Below are positions 43,501-54,714 of a stretch of DNA of 64,000 nt, in pieces. Numbering within the stretch: the first letter of the stretch is position 1; each line of letters starts with the position of its first letter. Both the position numbers and the translations under genes were made by a program. The notes below the pieces were generated by a model. That model did not search any database and had not been told where the DNA came from. It saw only the letters and a program-made list of their open reading frames with translations. This DNA comes from Bilabrum cf. latius (lineage: Eukaryota > Bigyra: Bicosoecida > Bigyra > Bicosoecida): the NCBI GenBank assembly GCA_965178125.1, contig OZ237742.1:1240001-1304000 (forward strand), given 5' to 3'.

Positions 43501-45594
43501 AGTCGTATCGCGAACCAGGATTGTTCCTCCAGACAACCCCTCGTCCTTAATGGGTTCCCGTTGCTGCGTGAAGGCGAACTCCCACCTCCCCGACTGCTCC
43601 CTGCCGTCGCACCGCAGGTACAGCCCCTGTCCAGACGTGCACCGCCGGGTGCGCTCAAAGCTGCAGTCCGACGACGAGGTCGCATTCGAAGGACATAAAA
43701 GCCGTCTGACGCGGTACGTCGGATCAGTGAACTCGATCAGCTGCCACATGATCTCGACCTGCGGGCCTGAATACCCCATCACGCCGCACGCTCCCACAGC
43801 TGTGCTCAGGTCGAATCCGTCCGCACAAAGGGGATGAAACTCGTTGCCGCTGCGGCTGCTGCTGCCAGCAGACCACGTGGCATTGCGAACTGCAAGGTAT
43901 CCCACGTTGCCTCGCGTAGGATCCCCGTCATGCAGGCTGATCAGGGAAAGCTCTAGGTCCCCACCCCAGTTGAGCTCCGGCGTGCATTGGATGGTTGCAA
44001 CCTGATCGGAGGAACAGCTCGACATTCTCGTGGCCTCGCAGTGGCCTTCATCTGCACCGCTGTCGCACCCGTCCACTTCGACCCAGCTGCTCACCGCAGC
44101 GGAACCGCCCGCGGCCACCCCACCCGTCCATCGAGCCCCAGCTCCTGTGGCCCCCGACTGCACGCACACATCGGCGGCGCTGGCCTGAGAAACACCAGAG
44201 CACACCGGCCGCCACCTGTCGCCTCTTGCCCCGATCTCTCGCGCAACCACCGCCCCCTCGTACACTGACCCGGTCGGCCGCAGCCCCAGATGCACAGCCC
44301 CTGGCCTCACGATACCCACCTCGACGACCAGACTCGTCGGCGGCGCCCCACATGACACCATCACGCCGTCGCTGCTCCCACACCGGGCCGTCCCAGACGC
44401 ATCCTGTCCATTCCACGCGCAATTGTACAGCCCGTCAGCACTGTCAGCGCACCTGAAACCGCTCATGGAGAAACCTCCAATGGCACCCGTGACCCCGCTC
44501 GTGAGGTCCACCGTCTGTCCAGTCCGCACCTCCAGGACCCTGCCCGCGTCCTCGCCGAACATATTCACGCACACTTCTTCTGCCTCGCTCTCCCCAAAGG
44601 AGTCAAAACGATCGCAGACGAAGCCACGTTCGCTGCCCCCTCCCTGCACCGCCAGCCGAGCCTGGCCACCTGCACCCGCTGCCACCCTGCCATCCCGTGC
44701 CACCAGCTCGAACTGCAGCCCCTGGTCTATCCCCACGCCGTCGCGGTCACAGTCAAGCAGGACCGACTTGCCCCCATCGCACTCGTCATCCAAGCGCTCG
44801 GTGCTGGCCCCGATCACCGTCCAGCTGCAGTCGTCCACCGGCAGCAGCCCCCCCCTGATGCCCTCCTCCAAGCCCCCCCTCTGCAGGAGCAATCCGGGCG
44901 AGCACGACAGGTCTTGCATTTCAAATCCTCTGCCTTCTGCTTCGCTTGAGCCCAGTGTGGTGCGGGACCACTCAAACCGAAAGCGGTCGGTGCGATACCC
45001 CATGGCGGTGCAGATGGCTCCCATGAGGTAGGCCTGCACCCCGACGTGGCACAGAGGCCGCCAGGGGTTGCTCTGGTCGGCCGTCACGCTCCGAAGGGAC
45101 ACTATGCCACTGCTACTATTGGCACCGATAGGATCTCCCTGTGAATCCGTTAGGGTGACGTGCAGAGCAGAAGATGATCCGGATGCATTGAGCGGTTGCT
45201 CACCGCAATTCAGCCACACACCACTCATTTCGTCGCATCCAGAAGCGTACACGCTGTAACCACAATCATTTAAATCGATGTCTCGGTGTGAGCACGCGTA
45301 GATCCGCCCAATCACCATGTCTCGCGCATTCAGGTCGATGGGGTAGCCGGAGCGGTAGCCCACCCCAAGCTTCGCAGGAGCCAGACCGAGATGTCGGCAC
45401 GCCGCGCTTGCAGTACTCCAAGCAAACGAATCATCACAAACATATCCATACGCCCCGTCCGAGACTTTCCCCAGCAAAATGCCCTCGGTAGAACCTGGGG
45501 GCAGCAATGCACCACTTGCAGACCCAAGCGCCACATCAATAGCCAGAACGCTTCTGACAAGGAAAGCAACGAACAAGAAAAAATCTGCGCGCAT
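40507..45594 (-). CDS. Scavenger-receptor cysteine-rich (SRCR) multi-domain membrane receptor
   Basis: One exon, 1695 residues, TAA stop. The chosen ATG gives a signal peptide (ADFFLFVAFLVRSVLAIDVA); the frame is open further upstream but that part has no leader. At least six SRCR-type modules follow, each with the (Y/F)GYVCDDSF...A.AACRHLGL pattern and later C...C....VWLNCG (for example YGYVCDDSFAWSTASAACRH; WGYVCANGFDAEAARTVCYL; FGYLCGNLF...VCYTLGFG). From about 41880 to 41250 come four or five hydrophobic segments (ALVITVTAIVGIGCFFNLAG; FGLVVMGLGVILNVVAG; IPSLLLLLRVVV; TLALLCLQVVAG), then a Pro/Gly/Ser-rich cytoplasmic tail. Six in-frame TAGs (43404, 43065, 42504, 42357, 41469, 40590) interrupt the ectodomain, the membrane region and the tail. 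Ligand unknown; a surface recognition receptor is likely. Confidence 0.87.
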
Positions 45595-45925
45595 ATAGGA
45601 GTGACTAGCCGGACAAGAATGTCCAAAGCGATTCGGAACAAACGAGTGATCCGAAAGAAAAAGTTGAAGAGAAAATATGTCAAAAAGCACACACGTCAAA
45701 AAGCACACACTTTCCACCCCGCCGGCGAGGGGAGCTCGCGCTGGATAGGTCGAAGGGATTAACAGGCTCACGCCGCAAAGTATGCAAGCTTCCAGTGGGC
45801 CACGCCTCCGTGGAGGAGCGGCGCTGCTTGCAGCACACTTGACCTCCAGCTCCTGCTACGGCCGTTCCCTGCGCGCTTGATGCTCCCATCTGTTTCTGTA
45901 GCCCACACACGTTGAGCCTCAGAAA
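45595..45925. other. Upstream region of the SRCR gene
   Basis: 331 bp with A-rich stretches (AGAAAAAGTTGAAGAG). Presumably the SRCR promoter. No other signal recognised. Confidence 0.4.
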
Positions 45926-48900
45926 ATACAGAAATACAGAAATACATTGTTGGGTAAAGATTCCACAAGCACCCAGATGCACCGTTGCCCCCGAAGGAGT
46001 TCGAGTGATCACCTGAATCCAGAGGAGTCCTCAAACAAGGACTACAAGACCCCCGACCCTTTCAGGCCAAAGGCCCCCCAATCTCAGCCTACACCGCCGA
46101 GTCCCCTTTATTCGCCATCAATGTGGTCCCCCACAAGCCCTCAGCCTGATGCCTTCACAAGGAGAAAGCATACAGGTGCGGAGCATGTGCCCGGCACAAA
46201 GCGCGGTCCAGTCCCACATCAGGGTCCCCTGCCGGGACCCACCATTTCCTCCTCCATGACCGTCTCTGCGTCTCACGATCCTTCAGAGAGGCTAGCATGC
46301 ACGCGCTCATGCCTTTGGCCCATTGCCTCTCTATGTCCCTTAGCAAGCCGTGGGGCTTAAACATCCGTCGCTGTAGCCGAGCGTTCGCATTGGTTGCCGC
46401 TATCAGCTCTTGCGTGGCCGTGGCGGCAAGAGCAGCCGCCGCATCGCCTCGCATCCACTGCCTGCACGTCAGCTACTCCTGCTAGCGCAGCTGGTTCCTG
46501 ATCACCTGCACCACTCGGTTGGCCAGCTCCTTGACAGCTGTCCGTTCCGATGACCGCGCAATCGTACGCTCTATCCGAGTGAGTGCGTCTTCGACGATTG
46601 GCTTGGCCCTGCTGGTGCGCTCCAGCTTCTCGTCCCAAGGGTCCTGAGCGAGAGCTGTCTTCGCCCATGCTTTCCGGAGGGAGGCAGGGGACCTCCCTCT
46701 ATTCTGATCCGCATCATCGGGTTGCCACGGTCTCGTTCCGGCATGATGGTCATGCTCGGCCCGCTCCATCTGCTCTACCGCGGTGCCCATCACTTGAAGG
46801 TTGGGCGTGCCCTGTTGCGGGTATTGTCCAGCTCGGATGCGCAGAATTCGTCTTCCTTGGTGGCCGTATTCCTGCACCACCGCTGCTGTTGGCATGGCTC
46901 CTGGTCCGAAGGCATACCGTCCCTTCGTTGCGTACCGGTTAAGCATGACCACTCCGAGCGCAGCTCTCTCCCGGTCCCAATCCGACAGTGCCGGATCGTG
47001 CGAGCATCCCAGGCTCAGGCTTGTGAACGATCGGTCAGCAGCTCCGGATTTGGATTTCCTCCACTTTGTGACTTTTTTTGCAGTCTCCTGGCATCCCAGC
47101 CAGTCCTTCGCGTCATCGATCCGGTGGGTCCCCCCTGCCATCTTGATCCTGAATCCCAGTGCCAGCGCGGCCCCGAGTGGGCCTGTCTGTACTGGTGGTC
47201 CCTGCAGGAATCGGCCCTGGTGGATGAACCTGGCCGCAACATCAAGGCCCTTCTTCGAGGGACACTCGATCAGGTCCAGCAGGCCCATAGCAACACGCCC
47301 TGCTGCCGATGCCGTCAGCAGCTCAGTGTCCATCGCAAGGTTTGGCACGTATCGACCGCCCATGGTGAAGGGCCTTACCTGTGTCGATCCGCTGACAATC
47401 ATCCAGCGCGTATCCAGCAGGAATTTGTCCAGCATCTTGAGCACTTCCAGGTTCAGTTCCATCCCGTAGAAAACTTGGGAACCATATCCTAATCCTGACA
47501 AGGTGTCCCATCCTGTTGCACATGCCGCTGCCTCTGCTCCGTAGAATGCACTCGTGATTGCTCCTGCATGGAGCAGCTGGGCGTGCAGGGAGACCGCCCA
47601 GTTGCCGTTCACCGCCGCTCGTGTGATGTCCCTGGCCGCCCGGTACGCCATCGCAATCCTCCTGCGTACGTGGGGTGCCATATCAATTACCCAGATGTCT
47701 CTCGCCTGCGTCAGCCCAGCTACTTCATCTGGGCTGATCCGTACTGGTTGGGTCGAAATGAGTAGACCGAGGTACAGGTAGGATGAGGCAAGTGGAATGG
47801 TCCACTCCCCATCCGTCTCTCCCGCGTCCGCTGCTCTGCATGCGACGCCCTCTGGCATGTCCCCAGGAATTGAGTCCCGAGCGTAGCCAAAGGCCATGAT
47901 CGCTGTCTTGGTTCCCTGGCCCGATGCTGTCAGGGGCTTGATTCCCAGCTACATGCCCGCAAGTGCAAACAGGCTCTTGACTAGCTTCATGACCGCCACT
48001 GCTTCGTTCCAGTTCGACGTCAGTGCCACGTAGTCGTCTGCGTACCCGACTTGTCCACATTCAACGTATCGTCCGGTGTCGGTCACGATCCTTTGATGGT
48101 GCCCGTGCTGGAGCCTCTCTTTCCGCAGCGTTTCCAGGAGAACCCCCATCAGTACCAGGAAGATGGTGGGAGACAGAATCTCGCCCTAGGGGGTGCCCGC
48201 CGTCTTCTGCACTCTGGTAGAGACCCTCCTGGTGAGTGGGTCTCGAACGCGGATGGCCACCTGCATGCGGGCCATGAGAAAGCGGACCGTCTGGCGTCCC
48301 CATCCTTGCTCCGTCATGATGGCCTCGATGATGTTCAACTTGCAACTGTCAAATGCTCCTTTGATGTCAAAGAATACCAGAAAACCTCCAGCACCCCTTC
48401 GTTGGGTAATCCATTCCATCACCGCTGAGTAGGCCTGCTGGCAGTTCTTGCCGATGCGAAATCCGGCCTAATCCTGGCCGAAGAGTCCGTGGTTTTCGCA
48501 GTACCACATGACCTTCTGGTTTGCGATGGTGCTTACGACCTTCGAGAGAGCCGAGGTCCAGCATATTGGCCTGAATTCGTCGACTCCTGTGACTCCTGTG
48601 CCCTGCTTGCGCTTGGAGACCGGCCGCATGAACCCCTCCTGAAAGGCCTCAGGCTGAATCCCCGAGAAGAGTGTGAGATTATAAATGGCCCTGAGGAGGT
48701 CCAACAGAGCGTCACTTCGCCGCAGACACCCGTCCTCCTCAGAGCATGGCTAGCATTTGGTCAGCAATTCCGCCCTGATCCCATCAGGTCCCACAGCTTT
48801 GTTGTGCTTGAGCTTGTCCAGTGCTTGATCCACCTCTGCGTTCGACCTGCAGAATAGGTTGAGCGGTGTCGCTGCCCTGGGCATGTGCGGCGCAATCCTG

Positions 48901-50170
48901 GCCATAAATCCGCCCACATCCGCACTTCCATTCCCACCTGCGTGAGAGAGCTGCTGTGCGTGTGCCTCTAGGATATCCTCGACGGCCGTAAGCACCTCTC
49001 CGCCTAGGTTCGTGATTGGTTCCAGTCCTGGTGCAGCTCGTTGCCTTCTAGAGATTGCATCAGCGATCTATCGGTGGGCTTCCCTCGGACTTGCTGTTCC
49101 CAGCATGTTCCGCAGTGCGTGGCCCGTCCTGCGTGCCCCTCGCTCGGTGGTCTCGAAGACAGCCCGTCGATCATGGTCCAGGTTGGCAAGGAGCATCGTC
49201 CAGTACTCCTGTCCCTCATGGGCCTACTGGTTCACCTCTGTGCTCCCCCAGAGTGTTGCCTGCATCCGTCCATCTAGCCCCCGCTGTCGCCCTTCGAGGC
49301 GCAGGCTGGCTCGGCGATGTGCAGCCAAGCATGTTCTGGCCTCTGAAAGAGCTTGTTCCGTGGTTGGTCCCGCGATAAGGGCCTTGAGGCTGGCATGGGC
49401 TTTTCCCCACGTTTCAGCCCATCTCGTCCGTGCCGTCCAGGTCCTGCGGTGGCGCTTGCGTGACGCTTCCACGTGCCTGGCCTGGCCGGTGTTTGCCATT
49501 TGTCGGCCTGTAACAGTCTCGGCTGCTGCCGTGAAACATCCTTGCAGAAGCAGTTTGACGGAGGACACGGCCTGCGTAACCGCTTGCCCTGCAGCCTCTC
49601 GGTCAGCCGAGGTTCCCGTCGAGCTTTTGAGGTCGCGAATTGCGTCGAGCACACAATGAGTGATGTCGCGGACTGCACTTGTAGCCTACCCGAATTCCTT
49701 GACGTAATAGTCCCAAACCAGGCGTTCTTGCTGCACATGCATGTCGGACACCCGTGAGTACGCTGCCCTGAAGGGGGCGTCATCGTCCTGCTCCGTTGTT
49801 GCTGGGACTGCAGTTGCTCGCGTTGCCGGGTCCTCCACTTCTGGGACTGTGACCAGCAGGTCTGCAATCACCCCCGTGTGGTCTGAATATGTGCCTGGCT
49901 CTTGAGCCACTTCACTGGACACTAGCTGCAGCTGCGCAGAAGTGGAGATGCAGATGGCATCCAGTGTGTTGCCTCCTCTGTGCGTAGGCCCGCCCCCTGC
50001 AGGTGCTCGGTACATGTCGATCATGCCCATGTCGTTCTCCAGATACCAGCCTCCCCTGATGTTGAAGTTGCGTGTGAAAGCTGCCTTTTGCGTGGCGGCC
50101 ACCATGGCGCTCTCCGAAACCCAGAGCTGAGTCTGGTCAGCCATCGGGTCACGCCCTTCGCCCTGCAGGA
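45926..50170 (-). mobile_element. LINE-type non-LTR retrotransposon, 5'-truncated
   Basis: Minus-strand element with the C-terminal part of an apurinic-type endonuclease followed by a reverse transcriptase. The 3' side (low coordinates) ends in a short tandem tail, read on the minus strand as about three TATTTCTG units (45926-45950), typical of LINE 3' termini. The endonuclease N-terminus and its catalytic start are missing, so the copy is truncated or its upstream part diverged. Target-site duplications could not be established. Boundaries are approximate. Confidence 0.85.
46155..50165 (-). CDS. LINE endonuclease (partial) and reverse transcriptase polyprotein
   Basis: One frame, TGA stop at 46157-46155; the frame stays open to 50309 but has no ATG there. 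Endonuclease end: GGNTLDAICIS and TYSDHTGVIADLL (about 49990-49870). RT motifs in order: KLKHNKAVGPDGIRAELL, DEFRPICWTSALSKV, AGFRIGKN, FFDIKGAFDS, GEILSPTIF, GYADDYVAL (catalytic YADD, near 48040). The C-terminal region is unassigned. Nine in-frame TAGs lie at 49688, 49226, 49070, 48752, 48470, 48188, 47951, 46484 and 46475. Two of them occupy near-invariant Gln sites: xAGFR (48470) and GTPxGEILSP (48188). No TGA or TAA occurs before the end, so with UAG as Gln the RT core is intact and the element may be recently active. Confidence 0.92.
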
Positions 50171-50388
50171 AAGAGAATACAAATATTTGAGTCAAAGCAT
50201 ACACTAGTAGACTACCCAAACCGGGGGTAATCGCATTGGGCAGGTCAGCAAACTCACACCACAAGCTGGGCTGCTCCTCGGTGGGGGGGGCTGCGCTGCT
50301 CGCTATCACACCATTTTTCTATCACTGCTTTCCAACACCCGTGCCTCAGCCGGCCAAAAAAACAAAAAACTCGGGAGAGCGCCCCGGT

Positions 50389-50581
50389 CCGAGCCCAACT
50401 TCCGGCTCAGGTGCCAAGCTGCACCCGAGCCTAGAAGTCCGCTCTGGCGCGATCTCTGAAATAGGGGCAAACCCAGTTTAAACATTAAAATATTCGGCTT
50501 GGGCAAAGTTGCCTCGTGCCGAGCCAAACTTACGGCTCGGGCACGGCCGCCGTCTGCCACAGCCCAAAGTTCCGCTGCGGC
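50389..50581. promoter_or_regulatory. Repeated palindrome-like CCGAGCC...CGGCTC elements upstream of the surface-protein gene
   Basis: Related 21-23-bp units occur at 50389-50411, 50425-50447, 50519-50541 and 50561-50581. The best two share CCGAGCC, then AACTT, then CGGCTC; the ends are self-complementary. They lie 90-280 bp upstream of the ATG at 50671. A transcription-factor or RNA-hairpin role is inference. Confidence 0.5.
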
Positions 50582-50670
50582 GCCGCGGCGCGCGCCGCCG
50601 GAGTCACCATTCAGCTGACGGCCCACCCACTTGTCTCGAACCGATTTCTGCTGTCTAAATAAGCCAACAG

Positions 50671-53600
50671 ATGAAGCTTTTGCAATTATCACTGCTAGGT
50701 GCTGCGATGTGCGTCTGCCGCGCCGACTGGATCGTGCCTACGGAAGCAAGCTCTGAAAGCTACGAAGGAGCTCACGACGGAAGCACGCTCCTGCGGGCCA
50801 AATACGACTTTAACACTGCTCCAACTGCCAATTACGACTTTAGATCGCTCATTTAGGTAGGTGAAGAGGCCGTGGTGGGGTGTATCGAGACGAACATGGG
50901 CAGGGAGGTTGCCATTGCGAGGCTGGCAGCCAACGGCTCGGACACTGCCCGCCGCTTGAGCTTTACTGGGCCTGCCGAGGAAACTGGAACCCTCTTTGAA
51001 GTTCCAACTGACTACTTTCCCGGTGAATCCTCCGGCTGCGTCGTTACGGACTCGTTTATCGACATTGGCCAAGGCCTCGTCGAGTTCGTTTCAACCGGAG
51101 AGTTTGGCGTCCCGTCAACGAACGGAATCCCCGATTTCCGGCGGAATCGCTGGGCCGTCCTGAACATTACTTCTGGAGAGTCCCATCTCATCGGCCTGGA
51201 CAACGCCATGGGCGAAGGGACGGGCCTGGCGGCCTTTGACGCCGACGACGGGCAAGACTACAGAGTCGCTCACCCAAAGTCCAACTCCCACGTCTCGCTC
51301 ATGTCCGGCGCTGTGCGCTGCGTTGGCGTGCAGAGAGTCGACAACAGACTAACGAGTGTCAATTCCAGCTTTTTTTGCTGGGACACGCGCCTGCCCGCCG
51401 GGCAGCAGGTGACCGAGGTGGCTGGGGTGAGCTTCGACGCCTTCGCCCAGACTTGGGCATGGGCCGACCGATACCTCGTGGTGTTCGGCTGGGACGCCAA
51501 CGACGACGCTGAGCTCTACTGGGTGGACCTTCAGACTCCGTCTGCCAGTCTATCATCCTCCAAGCTGTACGACAACCCGAACGGAGCGAGTTTCATGCCA
51601 TCGCGGGGCGCGAGCGTGCTCCTGCTGAGCGACGACGTGCTGTGCTGGCTGGGCGACACCGGTGCAATCGCCAACAACAATGCCAGAGACAGCTATATGC
51701 ACTGCCACATTCTCTCTCAGAGTACCACTCGAGTAGTGGGTGAGGCCTACGGCAGCATCAGCACGATCATCAAGGCTGCACTATCTGACGGCGTTCTGTA
51801 CTTCATGGGAGGCAACACGAACATAATCAGGGCTTGGGACCTCAGCTCGGGCGTGCTCACCAAGTTTGAAGACGTTCGAACCACCTGCACTGGCTATTCT
51901 TACTTCATTTACCCTCTGTCGGACGCCCTTGGGGTGGTATTCAGCTACCAAGAGCAGCAGCGGTCCAATGCCGAAGTGGCCGTACGATGGAAGGTAGGGA
52001 CCACCCCAGTGGAGCTAGACGGCCTGCCCCTCAGCGCCAACCCCCGCTCGCAAGACACGATGGGCACCATGACAGACAGTGGTGACGTCACACCATGGAG
52101 CGCCAACTACGGAACATACCTGTTCAAGAACCTCGGAAAGCCCAACAACCCTGCCGTGCCTGTCGCCGTCGACAGGACCACCGGTACGGCCAGGTTCGTC
52201 GAGGGCACCGTCACGGGCAACGCCGCCCAGGCTAACTACGTCAACGTGAAGAAGATCGCGCAGGTGCAGTACGAAGGTGCGGGTGGAGCAGCCGCTAACG
52301 GAATCCTCTTCTACTGGAACACGGACTCGAGCAGGACCAATTTCGGGGGCAGCTGGCACGAAATCTACTTCTGGGGCGGAGACCCGGCCGTCGCACCCTT
52401 CCCTGTGCTCGACCCCGCTGCAAGTGATAGGTACGCCAGCCTAGCCAACGTTCCGTTCTTTGTGGTGACCGACACCAGCGGAGCAGTCCCCGTGTCTTCC
52501 CTAGCGCTCACGCCACAGCTCTTCGATGACAACGGATACCAAAGGCTGATCGCCTTCCGCCCCGCACTCGCGATTGCGGCCGAGGCGAGGGTGCCGCAGG
52601 AGGAGAAGGTCTACGAGCCCGCTGCTGCGTTTAGCGATGCAGGCTCCATCGGTGGTAGCCAGTTCACGCGCAGCAATGACTCCGCCCTCTGCATGGCCTA
52701 CAGGAACGAGTCCGGCCATCACGACTTCGCGTGCATCGTGGAGGGCCCCCGCAGGCCCGATTCTGCAGTGAGGATTGAGCTGGCCACGGCGATGCCCATC
52801 CACCCTCTCATGACCTCCACCTCCAGCAAGCTGGGCAAGTTCCTGACAGGAAAGGAGCTCACTGAAACGTTCCAGCGGGTGCAACGGCACAGGATGGGCC
52901 AGGGTGTGGGAGCCATACTGTTCGGGCAAGAAGACGGCAACGGTGATGAGCAGATATTCTACTTTGACGGACACCACGCCCCTGTTCTTGTCCAGCACGC
53001 GCAGGACCCAATGGCCCTGAATGATGACAAGGAGCTTGCGGTTGCTGGCGATGGCAGATACGTTCTGTTCCATGTAGAGAGGGATGGCGACAAGGGGTTT
53101 CCAGCCGTCATGGATCTGGGCAACGACGCCACCGTGACGTTTCCCGATGATGGATCCGTATTTGGTGCGGAGAGAGACTCCATGCTGTACAGCAGGGTCA
53201 GCGTGGTGTATGACCGGTATTTTGTGGACATCATGCAGACCGACGGGGAGAGCAACGGCGCCGACCTCGTGGTGTGGGACACTCAAAACTTGGCCGCCGG
53301 TCCCCAGATCTAGGCAGGGGCATCGACGGACATTGGTAACCTGGTGAATGACGACGCTCCGCCGGAAATGTGGCACGCAACTCCCATCATGGGGGGCAGC
53401 ACGGGCGAGCTGCTGTTTGGGATCGTGCACGAGGAAGGCGACGAAGACGATGACACTATAGCAGCGACGTACTTTGCTGGTCGCGTGAAGGCTGCTCAAT
53501 TCGACTCCAACGGCGCCCTGGAGGACATTATTGAGTTTCCGTACAGATTCGCTGGGACAAGCTCTGAGGAGTGGTACCAGGGTGAGGATGGCATGGGGGT

Positions 53601-54714
53601 GGAATCCAGCACCACAGCTGGTGAGGTGGGTGTCCTTTCGGTAGTGGCGCAGGGGCAGCAGGACTGGCAGCAGGCACCGACAGACCGCGCATCTGGAGAC
53701 ACCCTCTCCGTCCGCCTGTGGAACACGAGGGGCCTTGACGAGGAGATTGTGTCTCTGGGCGCCGTGTCGGAGCTGGTGCGCCACGCTTACGTGCTGAACG
53801 GGAGCGAGGTCCTGCTGATCTCGTTCACAGACCTGGACGACGAAGGGCAGGACGAGCTGATCCGGGTGGACATAGCGAACGGCGGGTAGCAGACCCGCAT
53901 CACCTGCCCCAGCACCTCGCTGCCGTTCCTTTCGGGGCCCAAGATGAACCGGGTCGGGAACGAAGGAGTATGCTGGGTGCCCGCTGCAGCCGAGTACAAC
54001 GAAATTGACCAGCACCTGGTGTGCTACTTCAAGGGCAGGGACGCGTGTGACATCTTTGACTTCGCCAGCACAGAGTCCATCGATGGGTCGCAGCCCTTCG
54101 GGACCATCCCTGTGGCGGACCCTGATGACGTCACCTTTGCGATGGTGACCCTCGCAAATGAACCCAGGATGCTGATGGAGCCGGTGGTCATGGCAGTGGT
54201 GCCCCCAGTGCCCGTGGCACTGCCTTCCCCGACCCCCAGCACCACAGCTAGCCCTACCCCCAGCACCAGCGCTAGCCCGACCCCCAGCACCACAGCTAGC
54301 CCGACCCCCAGCACCACAGCTAGCCCGACCCCCAGCACCACAGCTAGCCCTACCCCCAGCACCAGCGCTAGCCCGACCCCCAGCACCTCGTCGGCAGACA
54401 CTGGGGGTGCAGTCACCCAGCCGTCTCCCAGCTCTACAGCCACCAACGGAACGGTCGGGGACCTACTCACTCAGGACACCACAGTCGAGGACGACGACAG
54501 CCTGGGAATTGGTACTGTCGTTGGGATTGCGATTGGTTCTGCCATCCTATCGGCCATCGTGACGGGTATGTGCTGTCTGTTTGGCATGTGTTCGTGCGGG
54601 CGCACCCGCTCCACGAAGGAGAAGGAGAATGAGAAGGACTTGGGGAGGGCGGTCGACGTTGGGCCTCAAGCAAAGGCGAGCACAGGGCAGCCAGCGGGGG
54701 CAGAGGCTGTGTGA
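50671..54714 (+). CDS. Type I cell-surface protein with large ectodomain and mucin-like PTPST stalk
   Basis: One exon, 1347 residues, TGA stop. A signal peptide (KLLQLSLLGAAMCVCRA) starts it. The ectodomain of about 1180 residues repeatedly shows strand-rich units such as RYLVVFGWDANDDAELYWVD and GVLYFMGGNTNIIRAWDLSS, suggesting beta-propeller-like folds, but I recognise no named family. A stalk of PTPSTTAS-type repeats (54228-54389) precedes a membrane span (GTVVGIAIGSAILSAIVTGM) and a Cys-rich juxtamembrane CCLFGMCSCG, then a short charged tail. In-frame TAGs at 50854 (codon 62), 53311 (codon 881) and 53887 (codon 1073) separate what a standard-code reading would call four ORFs in the same frame. 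The only stop consistent with a membrane-anchored protein is the TGA at 54712. Confidence 0.88.
54228..54389 (+). repeat. 24-bp tandem repeat encoding PTPST(T/S)AS
   Basis: Nearly seven copies alternating ACCACA/ACCAGC variants. The encoded Pro/Thr/Ser run is typical of an O-glycosylated stalk. Confidence 0.93.

Noticed and set aside
52501-54015. A 504-codon minus-strand ORF opposite the surface-protein gene.
   Set aside because: Antisense shadow; no motifs, and it crosses the region where the plus frame is clearly protein-like.
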